Assembly (NCBI GenBank): GCA_001429555.1
Contig: LMSR01000015.1
Location: 410,288-474,287, forward strand
Direction: 5' to 3'
Length of the DNA stretch: 64,000 nt
DNA from: Nocardioides sp. Soil797
Lineage (GTDB): Bacteria; Actinomycetota; Actinomycetes; Propionibacteriales; Nocardioidaceae
Shown: positions 15,741 to 24,993 of the stretch, in pieces
Layout: every line of letters begins with the position of its first letter
How positions within the stretch are numbered: the stretch's first letter is position 1
The notes under the pieces: model-generated
Told to the model about the DNA's origin: nothing
Database searches by the model: none
Seen by the model: only the letters and a program-made list of their open reading frames with translations
Position numbers and translations under genes: made by a program

Positions 15741-18446
15741 TCAGTGCGCGGCGTCGTGCCAGCTGTGGCCGGTGCCGACGGACACGTCCAACGGCACGGT
15801 GAGGTCGGCAGCCGAGCCCATCTCGCGGCGTACCAGCTTCTCGAGCGCCTCGCGCTCCCCCGCCACCACCTCGAAGACGAGCTCGTCGTGCACCTGGAGC
15901 AGCACGCGTGAGGAGAGACCAGCCTCCGCGATCGCCCGATCGACGTTGAGCATGGCCACCTTGATGATGTCGGCGGCCGAGCCCTGGATGGGGGCGTTCA
16001 GCGCCATCCGTTCGGCCATCTCACGACGTTGCCGGTTGTCGCTGGTGAGGTCGGGCAGATAGCGGCGCCGACCCATGATGGTCTCGGTGAACCCGCTGCG
16101 GCGGGCTTCGTCGACGACCCCGTTCAGGTAGTCACGGATGCCACCGAAGGTCTCGAAGTAGTCATCCATCAGCACCCGGGCCTCGGCAGGCTCGATGCGC
16201 AGCTGTTGGGACAGGCCGAAGGCCGAGAGACCGTAGGCGAGGCCGTAGTTCATCGCCTTGATCTTCGCGCGCTGCTCCACGCCGACCTCGTCAGCGGGCA
16301 GGTCGAACACCTTGGCCGCCGTGATCGAGTGGAAGTCGCGCCCCGACCGGAAGGCCTCGATCAGCTGGTCGTCCTCGGAGAGGTGAGCCATGATGCGCAT
16401 CTCGATCTGGCTGTAGTCGGCTGTCATCAGCGACTCGAACCCGTCACCGACGACGAAGGCCTCCCGGATGCGGCGCCCGGCCTCGGTGCGGATCGGGATG
16501 TTCTGCAGGTTCGGGTCGGTGCTGGACAGGCGTCCGGTCGCGGCGATGATCTGGTTGTACGTCGTGTGGATGCGGCCGTCGCCGGCCACCGTCTTGAGCA
16601 GCCCCTCGACGGTCTGGCGCAGCCGGATCACGTCGCGGTGGCGCAGCAGGTGTTGCAGGAACGGATGCTCGGTCTTCTCGTAGAGCGACTGCAGCGCGTC
16701 GGCGTCGGTGGTCCAGCCGGTCTTGGTGCGCTTGGTCTTGGGCATGTCGAGCTCGTCGAAGAGCACCACCTGCAGCTGCTTGGGCGAGCCGAGGTTGATC
16801 TCCTTGCCGATCACCTCGTAGGCATCGTCGGCCGCGGCCCGCACCTGGTCGCCGAAGTCGGACTGCAACCCCTCGAGAAGGTCGACGTCGACGGCGATGC
16901 CGGTCTGCTCCATGCGGGACAGGGTGTCGACCAGCGGGAGCTCGACGTCGGCCAGCAGGGCCGTGCCTCCGTGCTCCTCGACAGCGGTGTCGAGGGCATC
17001 GGCCAGGTCGAGGACTGCCAGAGCGGTGAGCATCGCGACGTCGCTCGCCCCGCCATCGTCTCCCGTGTCGAGGGTGAGCTGGTCGGTGTCGCCGGCGTCC
17101 TGTCGCAGCTCGCGCTTGAGGTAGCGCAAGGTCAGGTCAGCCAGGTCGTAGGAGCGCTGATCGGGCTGCACCAGATAGGCGGCCAGCGCGGTGTCGACGG
17201 CCAGTCCACGCAGCGTCCAGCCGCGAGCGGCCATGGCCAGGATCGGACCCTTCGCGTCGTGGAGCACCTTGGCTCGCCCCTCGTCACCGAGCCAGGCAGC
17301 CAGCGCGGCGTCGTCGTCGGGGTCCACCTCCGTCGCGTCGATCCACGCAGCCTGGCCCGAGGTGGTGGCCAGGGCCAGCGAGACCACGTCACCGCTGCCG
17401 CCCCGCCAGGAGCCCTGCACGGCGACACCGACGCGTTGGTCGCCGGTTGCGAACTCGTCGAGCCAGGCCTTCACCGCCCCCGGGGCCAGCCGTTGCCCGT
17501 CGAGGTCGAAGCCCTCCTCGGAGATCTCCTCGTCGCTGTCGGGGTCGATGGTGTCGAGGAGCCGGGTGCGGAGCTCACCGCGGAACTCGAGCTCGTCGAG
17601 CAGTTCGAGACCGGTCGTGCGGTCCCACTCCTGCCGGACGAGCTCCTGAGGGCGGGACGGAAGGGTCAGGTCACGCACCAACGCATTGAGGTGACGGTTG
17701 CGGATCACGTCGCCGAGGTGGGCCCGCAAGGCCTCACCCTTCTTGCCGCCGATCTCGTCGGCCCGGGCGATCACGTTGTCGAGCCCGTCATAGGTGTTGA
17801 TCCACTTGGCGGCGAATCCGGGGCCCACGCCCGGGACGCCGGGCAGGTTGTCGGAGGTCTCACCCACGATTGCCGCGAGCTCGGGATAACGGTGCGGCGG
17901 GACGCCGTACTTCTCCTGGACGGACTCGGGCGTGAGCCGGGCCAGGTCGCTGACGCCTCGCATCGGGTAGAGGACGGTCGAGTCGTCGGTGACCAACTGG
18001 ATCGAGTCGCGGTCGCCGGTGAGGATCAACACCTCCATGCCCTCGGCCACACCCTGGGTGACGAGGGTGGCGATGATGTCGTCAGCCTCGTAGCCGTCGA
18101 GCTCCATGTGGACGATGCGAAGGCTGTCGAGCACGCGTTGGATCAGCGGCAGCTGGCTGCGGAACTCGTCAGGGGTCTTGTTGCGCTTGGCCTTGTACTC
18201 GGAGTACTCGGCCAACCGGAATGTCTGCCGGGACTTGTCGAAGGCAACCGCGACATGGGTGGGCTGCTCGTCGCGCAACACGTTGACCAACATCGACGTG
18301 AAGCCGTAGACGGCGTTGGTGTGTTGACCCGTTGCGGTCGCGAAGTTCTCGACCGGCAACGCGAAGAAGGCCCGATAGGCCAAGGAGTGGCCGTCGAGGA
18401 GAAGCAGACGCGGGCGGTCAGGGGCCGGGGCAGATTTCTCGGACAC
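15741..18446 (-). CDS. polA: DNA polymerase I
   Basis: A 901-residue family A polymerase. The N-terminal 5'-nuclease domain (about 10-300) has LLLDGHSLAYRAFF and the acidic cluster ELDGYEADD. The polymerase domain has motif A (DYSQIEMRI, about residue 675), motif B (KAMNYGLAYG, about 732) and motif C (VHDELVFEV, about 852) with the catalytic aspartates present. The middle 3'-5' exonuclease-like domain lacks the DxE of proofreading enzymes (the equivalent stretch reads VGVAVQGSWRGG), so it is probably structural only, as in mycobacteria. The start is GTG at 18446. It fills gaps in lagging-strand synthesis and excision repair. It is divergent from a thioesterase gene. Confidence 0.97.
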   Translation of the reverse strand: MSEKSAPAPDRPRLLLLDGHSLAYRAFFALPVENFATATGQHTNAVYGFTSMLVNVLRDEQPTHVAVAFDKSRQTFRLAEYSEYKAKRNKTPDEFRSQLPLIQRVLDSLRIVHMELDGYEADDIIATLVTQGVAEGMEVLILTGDRDSIQLVTDDSTVLYPMRGVSDLARLTPESVQEKYGVPPHRYPELAAIVGETSDNLPGVPGVGPGFAAKWINTYDGLDNVIARADEIGGKKGEALRAHLGDVIRNRHLNALVRDLTLPSRPQELVRQEWDRTTGLELLDELEFRGELRTRLLDTIDPDSDEEISEEGFDLDGQRLAPGAVKAWLDEFATGDQRVGVAVQGSWRGGSGDVVSLALATTSGQAAWIDATEVDPDDDAALAAWLGDEGRAKVLHDAKGPILAMAARGWTLRGLAVDTALAAYLVQPDQRSYDLADLTLRYLKRELRQDAGDTDQLTLDTGDDGGASDVAMLTALAVLDLADALDTAVEEHGGTALLADVELPLVDTLSRMEQTGIAVDVDLLEGLQSDFGDQVRAAADDAYEVIGKEINLGSPKQLQVVLFDELDMPKTKRTKTGWTTDADALQSLYEKTEHPFLQHLLRHRDVIRLRQTVEGLLKTVAGDGRIHTTYNQIIAATGRLSSTDPNLQNIPIRTEAGRRIREAFVVGDGFESLMTADYSQIEMRIMAHLSEDDQLIEAFRSGRDFHSITAAKVFDLPADEVGVEQRAKIKAMNYGLAYGLSAFGLSQQLRIEPAEARVLMDDYFETFGGIRDYLNGVVDEARRSGFTETIMGRRRYLPDLTSDNRQRREMAERMALNAPIQGSAADIIKVAMLNVDRAIAEAGLSSRVLLQVHDELVFEVVAGEREALEKLVRREMGSAADLTVPLDVSVGTGHSWHDAAH

Positions 18447-18516
18447 GTGGCGACTCTATCGACCCGCAGGGACATCCGCTGACCCCGCCGTTGCCGGAGT
18501 TGGGCACAATGAGTGC

Positions 18517-18957
18517 ATGACTCAGGAACCCGCCGCATCCCCTTCGCTCGACGAGCTGATCGCCACCATGAAGGACAACAACGGCAAGCTCAACGACAAG
18601 ATGGGCGTCCGGATCACGGAAGTGGCCCCGGACCGGATCGTCGGCACGATGCCGGTCGAGGGCAACACGCAGCCCTACGGATTGCTCCACGGCGGTGCAT
18701 CCGTCGTCCTTGCCGAGACCCTGGGCTCGACCGGTTCCGCACTCCACGCCCACACGCTGGAAAAGCTCGCGGTCGGCGTCGACATCAATGCGACCCATCA
18801 CCGTGCCGCCACCTCGGGAGTCGTGACCGGCGTGGCCACCGCGATCCACAAGGGCCGCACGAGCTGTGCATGGGAGATCGTGATCACCGACGAGAACGGC
18901 AAGCGGGTCTGCACCTCGCGCATCACCTGTGCGCTCATCCCCGCCAGTCGAGGCTGA
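18517..18957 (+). CDS. PaaI-family hotdog thioesterase
   Basis: A 146-residue single hotdog-fold protein. The signature LLHGGASVVLAETLGS (about residues 58-73) holds the HGG loop and the catalytic glutamate of PaaI/YbdB-type acyl-CoA thioesterases, followed by VGVDINATHHRA. It would hydrolyse an aromatic or medium-chain acyl-CoA; the exact substrate is unknown. The start is ATG at 18517, 70 bp from the divergent polA. A thioesterase next to polA is a common actinobacterial arrangement (recollection), though no functional link is evident. Confidence 0.85.
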   Translation: MTQEPAASPSLDELIATMKDNNGKLNDKMGVRITEVAPDRIVGTMPVEGNTQPYGLLHGGASVVLAETLGSTGSALHAHTLEKLAVGVDINATHHRAATSGVVTGVATAIHKGRTSCAWEIVITDENGKRVCTSRITCALIPASRG

Positions 18958-18966
18958 GGCCCCGCC

Positions 18967-18987
18967 CGGGTCGACATGCGCGACCCG
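18967..18987. terminator. Hairpin between convergent thioesterase and GNAT genes
   Basis: A 7-bp stem (18967-18973 with 18981-18987) closes a 7-base loop between the two stop codons. It has no T-run on either strand, so it is a weak candidate. Confidence 0.35.
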
Positions 18988-19015
18988 CGCTCCCTGACGA
19001 CCTGTCGGCGCTGGG

Positions 19016-19579
19016 TCAGACGACTTCGCGCTGGTGGCGCATCGAGCGCCGCTGGGCCAGCACCTGGCCGAGGGGTTGCCGAGCCCGATTCGCCGGGCGG
19101 CGACCCGTCAACTTGGCGCGTACGACGTGAGTCGGGGCCACCCGCAGCACCGCCTGTGGAGCCAGTGCCATCCTGGCCAGGAATCGGTGGGCGTCACGCG
19201 AGCTGCTCAGCGAGGCTCCCGCGATGTGACCGACCCCGCGTTCCTCGGCGAACTGCACCGCGGACTCCATGAGTGCCCGCCCGATGCCACGGCGTCGGAA
19301 CCGTGCGTCGACGTGCGGGGAGATGGCCTGGACCACCGGCTCGAGGTTGATCGGCGACAGCACCGAGACGCGCAGGTACACCCCGCCCGCTACCTCGCCG
19401 TCGATCTCGGCCACGACGATGCGCTCGTCGTCGCTGGCCGTGGCCTGCTCGACCACGCGGGTCATCTCCTCGGCCTGGGTGCCGGAGACCGGGCGACGCA
19501 TCACCTCGGACCAGAGAGCCGCAAGAGCCGCCGAGTCCGCCGATGTGGCTTCCCGCAGCACGATCTGTGACCGAATCAT
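19016..19579 (-). CDS. GNAT-family N-acetyltransferase
   Basis: A 187-residue acetyltransferase. The acetyl-CoA-binding motif A appears as RFRRRGIGRALMES (about residues 95-108), preceded by the beta-4 segment GGVYLRVSVLSP. The last 35 residues are strongly basic (RAKLTGRRPANRARQPLG). The start is ATG at 19579 with GGAAGG nine bases upstream; a TTG eight codons earlier is less likely. The acceptor substrate cannot be predicted. It is convergent with the thioesterase and divergent from the DUF554 gene. Confidence 0.75.
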   Translation of the reverse strand: MIRSQIVLREATSADSAALAALWSEVMRRPVSGTQAEEMTRVVEQATASDDERIVVAEIDGEVAGGVYLRVSVLSPINLEPVVQAISPHVDARFRRRGIGRALMESAVQFAEERGVGHIAGASLSSSRDAHRFLARMALAPQAVLRVAPTHVVRAKLTGRRPANRARQPLGQVLAQRRSMRHQREVV

Positions 19580-19659
19580 CTGGCTGTGCCTTCCCTGCCT
19601 CAATCCCCGAACATGTGGAGACTACGCTCAGTTGCCCGTCCCTGTCATAGGAGTCCCCC

Positions 19660-20415
19660 TTGTCTGGTTTCGGCCCGGGTTCGGGCACCGTCGTCAACGT
19701 CGTCGCGGTGCTCGTCGGATCAGGCATCGGAGTGCTGCTCGGCAACCGTCTCCCACAGCGCACGCGTGACCTGGTCACCGACGCTCTGGGCCTGGTCACC
19801 CTGCTCATCGCCGCAGACGGTGCCCGGGCGGTGTTCTCCCCCACCCTCTCCGACCACGTCGGCAGCAGCGCCCCGATGCTGATCGTGCTCGGGTCGCTCC
19901 TGATCGGCGGCGTCATCGGATCCCTGTGCAAGCTCGAGAGCCGTGTGGAGGGGCTCGGTGGACGGCTGCAGCGTCGCCTGCAGGGCGACAGCTCATCGGC
20001 CGAACGGCACCGATTCATCGAGGGCTTCGTGACCGCGTCACTCATCTTCTGCACCGGCCCACTCACCATCCTCGGAGCCCTCAACGACGGGCTCGGCAAC
20101 GGGGCGGAGCAGCTCTACCTGAAGTCGGCACTCGACGGCTTCGCCGCCGTCGCCTTCGCTGCAGCCTTCGGCTGGGGTGTCGCGGCGAGCGTGCTGACCG
20201 TCGTGGTCGTCCAGGGCTCACTGACGGCTGTCGGCCTGGCCATCGGCGACGTCCTGCCCGAGCCACACCTCGCCGCGATCACCGCGACCGGAGGACTGCT
20301 CCTGGTCGGCGTGGCGCTACGGTTGCTCAGGATTCGTGAGCTCGCCGTCGCCGACCTGCTGCCCGCGCTGCTCGTCGCTCCGGCCTTGGTCAGCGTGGCG
20401 GCACTGCTGGTCTGA
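19660..20415 (+). CDS. DUF554-family membrane protein
   Basis: A 251-residue protein with about seven hydrophobic helices. It matches DUF554 (YdfK-like) in length, in the opening GSGTVVNVVAVLVGSGIGVL, and in the conserved FIEGFVTASLIFCTGPLTIL. The family is predicted to be an inner-membrane transporter or channel without assigned substrate. The start is TTG at 19660, supported by AGGAG seven bases upstream. It is monocistronic, between a divergent GNAT gene and the 258-bp region before livH. Confidence 0.8.
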   Translation: MSGFGPGSGTVVNVVAVLVGSGIGVLLGNRLPQRTRDLVTDALGLVTLLIAADGARAVFSPTLSDHVGSSAPMLIVLGSLLIGGVIGSLCKLESRVEGLGGRLQRRLQGDSSSAERHRFIEGFVTASLIFCTGPLTILGALNDGLGNGAEQLYLKSALDGFAAVAFAAAFGWGVAASVLTVVVVQGSLTAVGLAIGDVLPEPHLAAITATGGLLLVGVALRLLRIRELAVADLLPALLVAPALVSVAALLV

Positions 20416-20416
20416 G

Positions 20417-20464
20417 CGCCGTCGCGGCCACGCCGTCGCGGCTCCGCCGCCCACGCCGTCGCGG
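20417..20464. repeat. Three copies of an 11-bp GC-rich motif after the DUF554 gene
   Basis: CGCCGTCGCGG occurs at 20417-20427, 20431-20441 and 20454-20464. The spacing is irregular. It lies in the 258-bp region between the DUF554 gene and livH. Its function is unknown. Confidence 0.6.
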
Positions 20465-20521
20465 AACATCCCCAGAATTGGGGATCAGCCTGGATCGATC
20501 GACGGCACGCAGCAGCCGAGA

Positions 20522-20539
20522 GATCGGTGGTTCCGGGCT
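20522..20539 (+). repeat. Diverged copy of an 18-bp dispersed motif
   Basis: Matches 15 of 18 bases of the motif found exactly at 30934-30951 and, reversed, at 62946-62963. The flank to its left (GCAG...CG...GAGA) is also partly shared with the 30.9-kb copy. Confidence 0.5.
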
Positions 20540-20578
20540 CAATTTGGCAACAAGACAGTGACAACTGACCGGTTCGGC

Positions 20579-20605
20579 TATGACGTGGATCACCCCGTGT
20601 ATATA
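20579..20605 (+). promoter_or_regulatory. Possible promoter of livHMGF
   Basis: An AT-rich TATATA at 20600-20605, unusual in this GC background, lies 69 bases before the livH start. TATGAC at 20579-20584 could be a poor -35 element with a short 15-base spacer. This is weak evidence. Confidence 0.25.
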
Positions 20606-20673
20606 GTCCCCGACAGTCCACGGCCCGAAACTCGGGGTCGGCCCCCGGCTTCCAACCGCGACAGGAGCACTTA

Positions 20674-22227
20674 GTGCAACGGCGAATCACCAGATATCTC
20701 AGCCTCCTGATGGGGGTGTTCGCACTCTTTGCCGTCGTCGGAGCCAGTGTTCCGGCCTCGGCGGCCGACGACACACTGATCGGTAGCATCGTGGACACCA
20801 ATGGCGCAGCCGTTGCGGAGGTCCCCGTGGTGGTGACCTCCGCAGACGGGAAGTTCAAGAAGAAGGCCACCAGCGACGCGCAGGGGACCTTCACGGTGAC
20901 CACTCCGGGACCGGGCGAGTACACCGCGAAGGTCGACGCCAAGAACGTTCCCCCGGGCGTACGGGTCCCACAGGATGCCAAGCAGGGCAAGACGATCACC
21001 CTGCCCTCCGAGGACACTGTCAAGCTCCAGCTCCAGTTGAGTGAGGCCGTCCACGGCACGATCCTCAACCAGGAGGGTTCCGAGAAGACCCCGGTTGCCG
21101 GCGTACAGATTGCGGTGGAGTCCACGGACGGTTCGTTCTCGGAGACCGCCACCTCCGACGACGAGGGAAAGTGGATCGTCTACCTGCCCAAGCCCGGCAG
21201 CTACAAGGTGACCGTCGACGAGGATGCGCTGCCTGAAGGCGTCTCGGTGCGGGAGGGCACGAACTCCGAGATCACGGTCTCCATCGGTGAGGGCATCCAG
21301 CGTGCCCTGCTGTTCCCGATGGGCAAGGACGACCGCCAGGTGCTGAGCACCGGTGACAAGGCCCTCCAGCTCGTGGTCGAAGGCATCCGGTTCGGACTCC
21401 TGCTGGCGCTGGCTGCGCTCGGGCTGTCGCTGATCTTCGGCACCACTGGGCTGGTCAACTTCGCCCATGGCGAGATGATCGCGCTCGGCGCCATCATCGC
21501 CTGGGCGTTCAACACCAACGGTGTCCCCTTCCTGTTGGCCGCACTGCTGTCGGTGCTGATCTGTGCCCTGGCAGGTGGGTTGCAGGAAGTCGGCCTCTGG
21601 CGACCACTGCGAAAACGAAAGACAGGTCTGGTCGCGATGATGATCGTCACCATCGGTCTGTCGATCTTCGCCCGGTTCGTCTTCCAGTTCTTCATCGGTG
21701 GCGGCAACGAGTCCTACCGTGACTACGTCATCCAGGACGGCATCGAGATCGGTCCGATCTCCCTGGCTCCGCGTGACATCTGGAGCATGGCCATCGCCCT
21801 GGTGATCCTGGTGCTGGTCGGACTGTTCGTGATCTACAGCCGCATGGGCAAGGCGATGCGCGCGGTCGCCGACAACCCGGCCCTCGCCGCGGCGTCCGGG
21901 ATCGACGTGAACCGGGTGATCCTCTTCGTGTGGGTGATGGGCGGCGGCTTGGCAGCGCTGTCCGGGATCCTGCTCGGTCTGTCGCAGCAGGTGAAGTTCG
22001 ACATGGGCTTCGACCTCCTGCTGCTCGTCTTCGCAGGTGTGGTCCTCGGTGGGCTCGGCACCGCATTCGGCGCCCTGGTCGGCAGCCTCGTCGTCGGCCT
22101 CTTCGTCACGGTCTCGACGCTGTGGATTCCACCGGAGCTCAAGAACGTGGCCGCCTTCGCGGTGATGATCCTGATCCTGTTGTCACGGCCCCAGGGCATC
22201 CTGGGCCGATCCGAGCGAGTGGGTTGA
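20674..22227 (+). CDS. livH: LivH-type ABC importer permease with secreted N-terminal beta-sandwich domains
   Basis: A 517-residue protein made of two parts. Residues 1-30 are a signal peptide ending in ASA. Residues about 34-210 hold two copies of a carboxypeptidase-regulatory-like (Ig/CNA-B-type) fold: IGSIVDTNGAAV...SDAQGTFTVTTPGPGEY and HGTILNQEGSEKTPVAG...SDDEGKWIVYLPKPGSY. From about residue 225 it is a normal LivH permease (LSLIFGTTGLVNFAHGEMIALGA; GLGTAFGALVGSLVVGLFVT) with about eight helices. Ordinary LivH proteins are near 300 residues, so the extra 220 outside the membrane are unusual. The start is GTG at 20674 with AGGAG eight bases upstream. It is the first gene of livHMGF. The permease part imports branched-chain amino acids or similar compounds; the extracellular part may contact the binding protein or cell wall (inference). 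Confidence 0.85.
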   Translation: MQRRITRYLSLLMGVFALFAVVGASVPASAADDTLIGSIVDTNGAAVAEVPVVVTSADGKFKKKATSDAQGTFTVTTPGPGEYTAKVDAKNVPPGVRVPQDAKQGKTITLPSEDTVKLQLQLSEAVHGTILNQEGSEKTPVAGVQIAVESTDGSFSETATSDDEGKWIVYLPKPGSYKVTVDEDALPEGVSVREGTNSEITVSIGEGIQRALLFPMGKDDRQVLSTGDKALQLVVEGIRFGLLLALAALGLSLIFGTTGLVNFAHGEMIALGAIIAWAFNTNGVPFLLAALLSVLICALAGGLQEVGLWRPLRKRKTGLVAMMIVTIGLSIFARFVFQFFIGGGNESYRDYVIQDGIEIGPISLAPRDIWSMAIALVILVLVGLFVIYSRMGKAMRAVADNPALAAASGIDVNRVILFVWVMGGGLAALSGILLGLSQQVKFDMGFDLLLLVFAGVVLGGLGTAFGALVGSLVVGLFVTVSTLWIPPELKNVAAFAVMILILLSRPQGILGRSERVG

Positions 22228-22237
22228 GGAGGAAGTC

Positions 22238-23236
22238 ATGGACTGGGGATCAATCATCTCGCAGACCCTCTCGGCCCTCATCGGCTGGGAAGTGGTCGCC
22301 TACAGCCTCGCGGCCATGGGCCTGAACATTCACTTCGGCTACACCGGATTGCTCAACTTCGGCCAGGCCGGCTTCATGGCGGTCGGTGCATACGGCGTCG
22401 CCATGGGCATCTCGACCTTCGGGCTGAGCCTGGGCATGGCCGTGTTGTTCGCCATCGCCTTCACCATCCTGCTCGCGTTGCTGCTCGGCATTCCGACGCT
22501 TCGCCTGCGTGCCGACTACCTGGCCATCGTCACCATTGCCACCGGTGAGATTCTGCGGCTCTTCTTCCGCTCGGCGACGCTGAGTGAGTGGACCGGCGGC
22601 TCCGACGGCCTCCAGGGAAACCCGCTGTTCACCCAGCAGTTCAAGAACCTCAACCCGTACGGCGGCCCGCTCGACGTCGGCCCGATCTTCCTGACCCAGC
22701 ACATCCTCTGGGTCATCACGGTCGGCTGGGTCCTCGTCGCACTCGGGATCCTGGTGACCTGGCTGCTGATGCGCAGTCCGTGGGGTCGCGTGATCAAGGG
22801 CATCCGTGAGGACGAAGAGGCGGTTCGCAGCCTGGGCAAGAACGTGTTCGCCTACAAGATGCAGAGCCTCATCATCGGCGGTCTGTTCGGTGCGGCTGCC
22901 GGTGTCATCATCGCCCTGGCGGCCTCGTCGGCCAACCCCGACAACTTCGCCCCTCAATACACGTTCTTCGCCTACACCGTCCTGCTCCTCGGGGGTGCGG
23001 CCCGCGTGTTCGGCCCCGTCGTGGGTGCGGTCATCTTCGTGGGTGCGTTGGTCTTCGTGGATGCGATCCTCAAGGGCGCCATGAGCGACGGCCTCATCCC
23101 CACGTGGGTCATGGACGGCGACCAGGTCGGACAGGTCCGATTCATCCTCATCGGCCTCGTGCTGATGCTGCTGATGATCTTCCGCCCACAGGGAATCTTC
23201 GGCGACAAGAAGGAGCTGCAGCTCGATGCCCGCTGA
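22238..23236 (+). CDS. livM: LivM-type ABC importer permease
   Basis: A 332-residue permease of the branched-chain amino acid/urea/amide importer class, with about nine helices. Family motifs include NIHFGYTGLLNFGQAGFMAVGAY at the N-terminus (shown partly: HFGYTGLLNFGQAGF) and the cytoplasmic coupling loop SPWGRVIKGIREDEEAVRS. It pairs with LivH to form the channel. The start ATG at 22238 has GGAGGAAG just upstream, ten bases after the livH stop. Its 3' end overlaps livG by 11 bp, so translation is coupled. Confidence 0.92.
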   Translation: MDWGSIISQTLSALIGWEVVAYSLAAMGLNIHFGYTGLLNFGQAGFMAVGAYGVAMGISTFGLSLGMAVLFAIAFTILLALLLGIPTLRLRADYLAIVTIATGEILRLFFRSATLSEWTGGSDGLQGNPLFTQQFKNLNPYGGPLDVGPIFLTQHILWVITVGWVLVALGILVTWLLMRSPWGRVIKGIREDEEAVRSLGKNVFAYKMQSLIIGGLFGAAAGVIIALAASSANPDNFAPQYTFFAYTVLLLGGAARVFGPVVGAVIFVGALVFVDAILKGAMSDGLIPTWVMDGDQVGQVRFILIGLVLMLLMIFRPQGIFGDKKELQLDAR

Positions 23237-24176
23237 CAACGAAGCCACCACGACCCAGCAGGGCGAGCGTGCCAAGGCGGCAGTTGCCGCCTTGTCCACC
23301 GCCGAGCAGGTTCCGGGTGGAAGCAAGCCCGACCCGATCCTGGTCGCCGACAACGTCGTGCGCACCTTCGGCGGGCTGAAGGCTGTCGACGTCGACCACC
23401 TGGAGATCCAACGTGGCTCGATCACGGCGTTGATCGGCCCCAACGGGGCCGGCAAGACGACCTGCTTCAACCTGTTGACCGGGTTCGACAAGCCGGACAC
23501 CGGAACCTGGCAGTTCAACGGTGACGAGATCTCCAAGCTGGCCCCGCACCGCGTTGCCCGTCGTGGCATGGTGCGCACCTTCCAGCTCACCAAGTCGCTG
23601 GCGCGGATGACCGTCCTGGAGAACCTGCGCCTGGGCGCCAAGGACCAGAAGGGCGAACACCTCTGGGCCTCGGTCCTGCCCTTCCTGTGGCGCGACCAGG
23701 AGCAGTCGGTCACCGAGCGCGCCGACGAGCTGCTCGAGCACTTCAACCTCGTGCGCGTTCGTGACGACTACGCCGGCAGCCTGTCGGGTGGCCAGCGCAA
23801 GCTCCTCGAGATGGCCCGCGCGTTGATGGTGGGCCCGGAGATGGTGATGCTCGACGAACCGATGGCCGGCGTGAACCCACGCCTGCGGCAGAGCCTGAAC
23901 GAACACATCCGCGGGCTCCGCGAGACCGGCATGACCGTGGTCTTCGTCGAGCACGACATGGACGTCGTGCGCGACGTCTCCGACTGGGTCGTCGTGATGG
24001 CCCAGGGCCAGATCGTTGCCGAGGGTCCGCCTCAGGAGGTCATGGCCCAGCAGTCGGTCATCGACGCCTATCTCGGGGCACACCACGATGCCCCGCTGAC
24101 CGAGGCCGAGGAAGAAGCCCAGCTCGAAGCCGTGCAGGAACAGCTCGCCCAGGAATCCGAGGAGGGCACCCAATGA
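23226..24176 (+). CDS. livG: LivG-type ABC importer ATPase
   Basis: A 316-residue ATP-binding subunit. Walker A is GPNGAGKTT (about residue 72), the signature is LSGGQRKLLE (about 187) and Walker B is MVMLDEPMAGVNP (about 206), with the LivG-specific GLKAVDVDHLEI start and a C-terminal BCA_ABC_TP_C-type end (MAQGQIVAEG). Compared with typical LivG (about 255 residues) it has some 35 extra N-terminal residues and an acidic glutamate-rich C-terminus. The start ATG at 23226 overlaps livM, with AAGGAG ten bases upstream. It powers transport together with LivF. Confidence 0.93.
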   Translation: MPADNEATTTQQGERAKAAVAALSTAEQVPGGSKPDPILVADNVVRTFGGLKAVDVDHLEIQRGSITALIGPNGAGKTTCFNLLTGFDKPDTGTWQFNGDEISKLAPHRVARRGMVRTFQLTKSLARMTVLENLRLGAKDQKGEHLWASVLPFLWRDQEQSVTERADELLEHFNLVRVRDDYAGSLSGGQRKLLEMARALMVGPEMVMLDEPMAGVNPRLRQSLNEHIRGLRETGMTVVFVEHDMDVVRDVSDWVVVMAQGQIVAEGPPQEVMAQQSVIDAYLGAHHDAPLTEAEEEAQLEAVQEQLAQESEEGTQ

Positions 24177-24982
24177 GCAAGAAGACCGGAGCCGACGCCT
24201 ACGAGGGCGGACAGGGCGAAACCGGGGCCATCGACCGCGAGGAGCACCTGAAGGCCGCGGAGGGTGCGCTGCTGCGCGCCGACGACCTCACCGCCGGCTA
24301 CATCCCCGAGGTGAACATCCTCAACCATTGTGACTTCCACGTGAACGAGGGCGAGCTGGTCGCCATCATCGGCCCCAACGGTGCCGGGAAGTCGACTCTC
24401 CTGAAGGCCCTCTTCGGCCTGGTCAGCATTCGCGAGGGCGACATCACCCTGCGCGGTGAGTCGCTGCGCAACAAGAAGGCCAACCAGCTCGTCGACATGG
24501 GTGTCGGCTTCGTGCCACAGACGGAGAACGTCTTCTCGACGCTCACCGTCGAGGAGAACATGCAGATGGGGCTCTTCCTGCGCCCCAAGAAGTTCCGGGA
24601 GCGCTGGGACTACGTCACTGACCTCTTCCCCAGGCTGGGCGATCGCCGCAAGCAACGCGCGGGTTCGCTGTCCGGTGGGGAGCGGCAGATGGTGGCCATG
24701 GGCAGGGCGCTGATGATGGATCCGTCGGTGCTGTTGCTCGACGAGCCGTCAGCAGGCCTGTCCCCCGTGCTCCAGGACGAGGTCTTCATCCTCACCAAGC
24801 GGATCAACCGCACCGGGGTCAGCGTGATCATGGTGGAGCAGAACGCGCGGCGCTGTCTCCAGATCTGCGACCGCGGCTACGTCCTCGACCAGGGTCGCAA
24901 CGCCTACACCGGCGCCGGCTCCGACCTGATGAACGATCCGCACGTCATCGGTCTCTACCTGGGGACCTTGGCCAAGGCCTGA
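24173..24982 (+). CDS. livF: LivF-type ABC importer ATPase
   Basis: A 269-residue ATP-binding subunit overlapping livG by 4 bp (ATGA). Walker A is GPNGAGKST (about residue 66), the signature LSGGERQMVAMGRALM (about 165) and Walker B VLLLDEPSAGLSP (about 185), all typical of LivF. An extra N-terminal stretch of about 35 residues, rich in acidic and glycine residues, precedes the conserved fold. It is the last gene of the operon and is followed by a strong hairpin at 24994-25026. Confidence 0.93.
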   Translation: MSKKTGADAYEGGQGETGAIDREEHLKAAEGALLRADDLTAGYIPEVNILNHCDFHVNEGELVAIIGPNGAGKSTLLKALFGLVSIREGDITLRGESLRNKKANQLVDMGVGFVPQTENVFSTLTVEENMQMGLFLRPKKFRERWDYVTDLFPRLGDRRKQRAGSLSGGERQMVAMGRALMMDPSVLLLDEPSAGLSPVLQDEVFILTKRINRTGVSVIMVEQNARRCLQICDRGYVLDQGRNAYTGAGSDLMNDPHVIGLYLGTLAKA

Positions 24983-24993
24983 CCGAGCACTCT

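Noticed and set aside
16029..18482. An 817-codon open frame antisense to polA
   Set aside because: Shadow of polA for the same reasons; it also runs through the polA promoter into the thioesterase gene leader.
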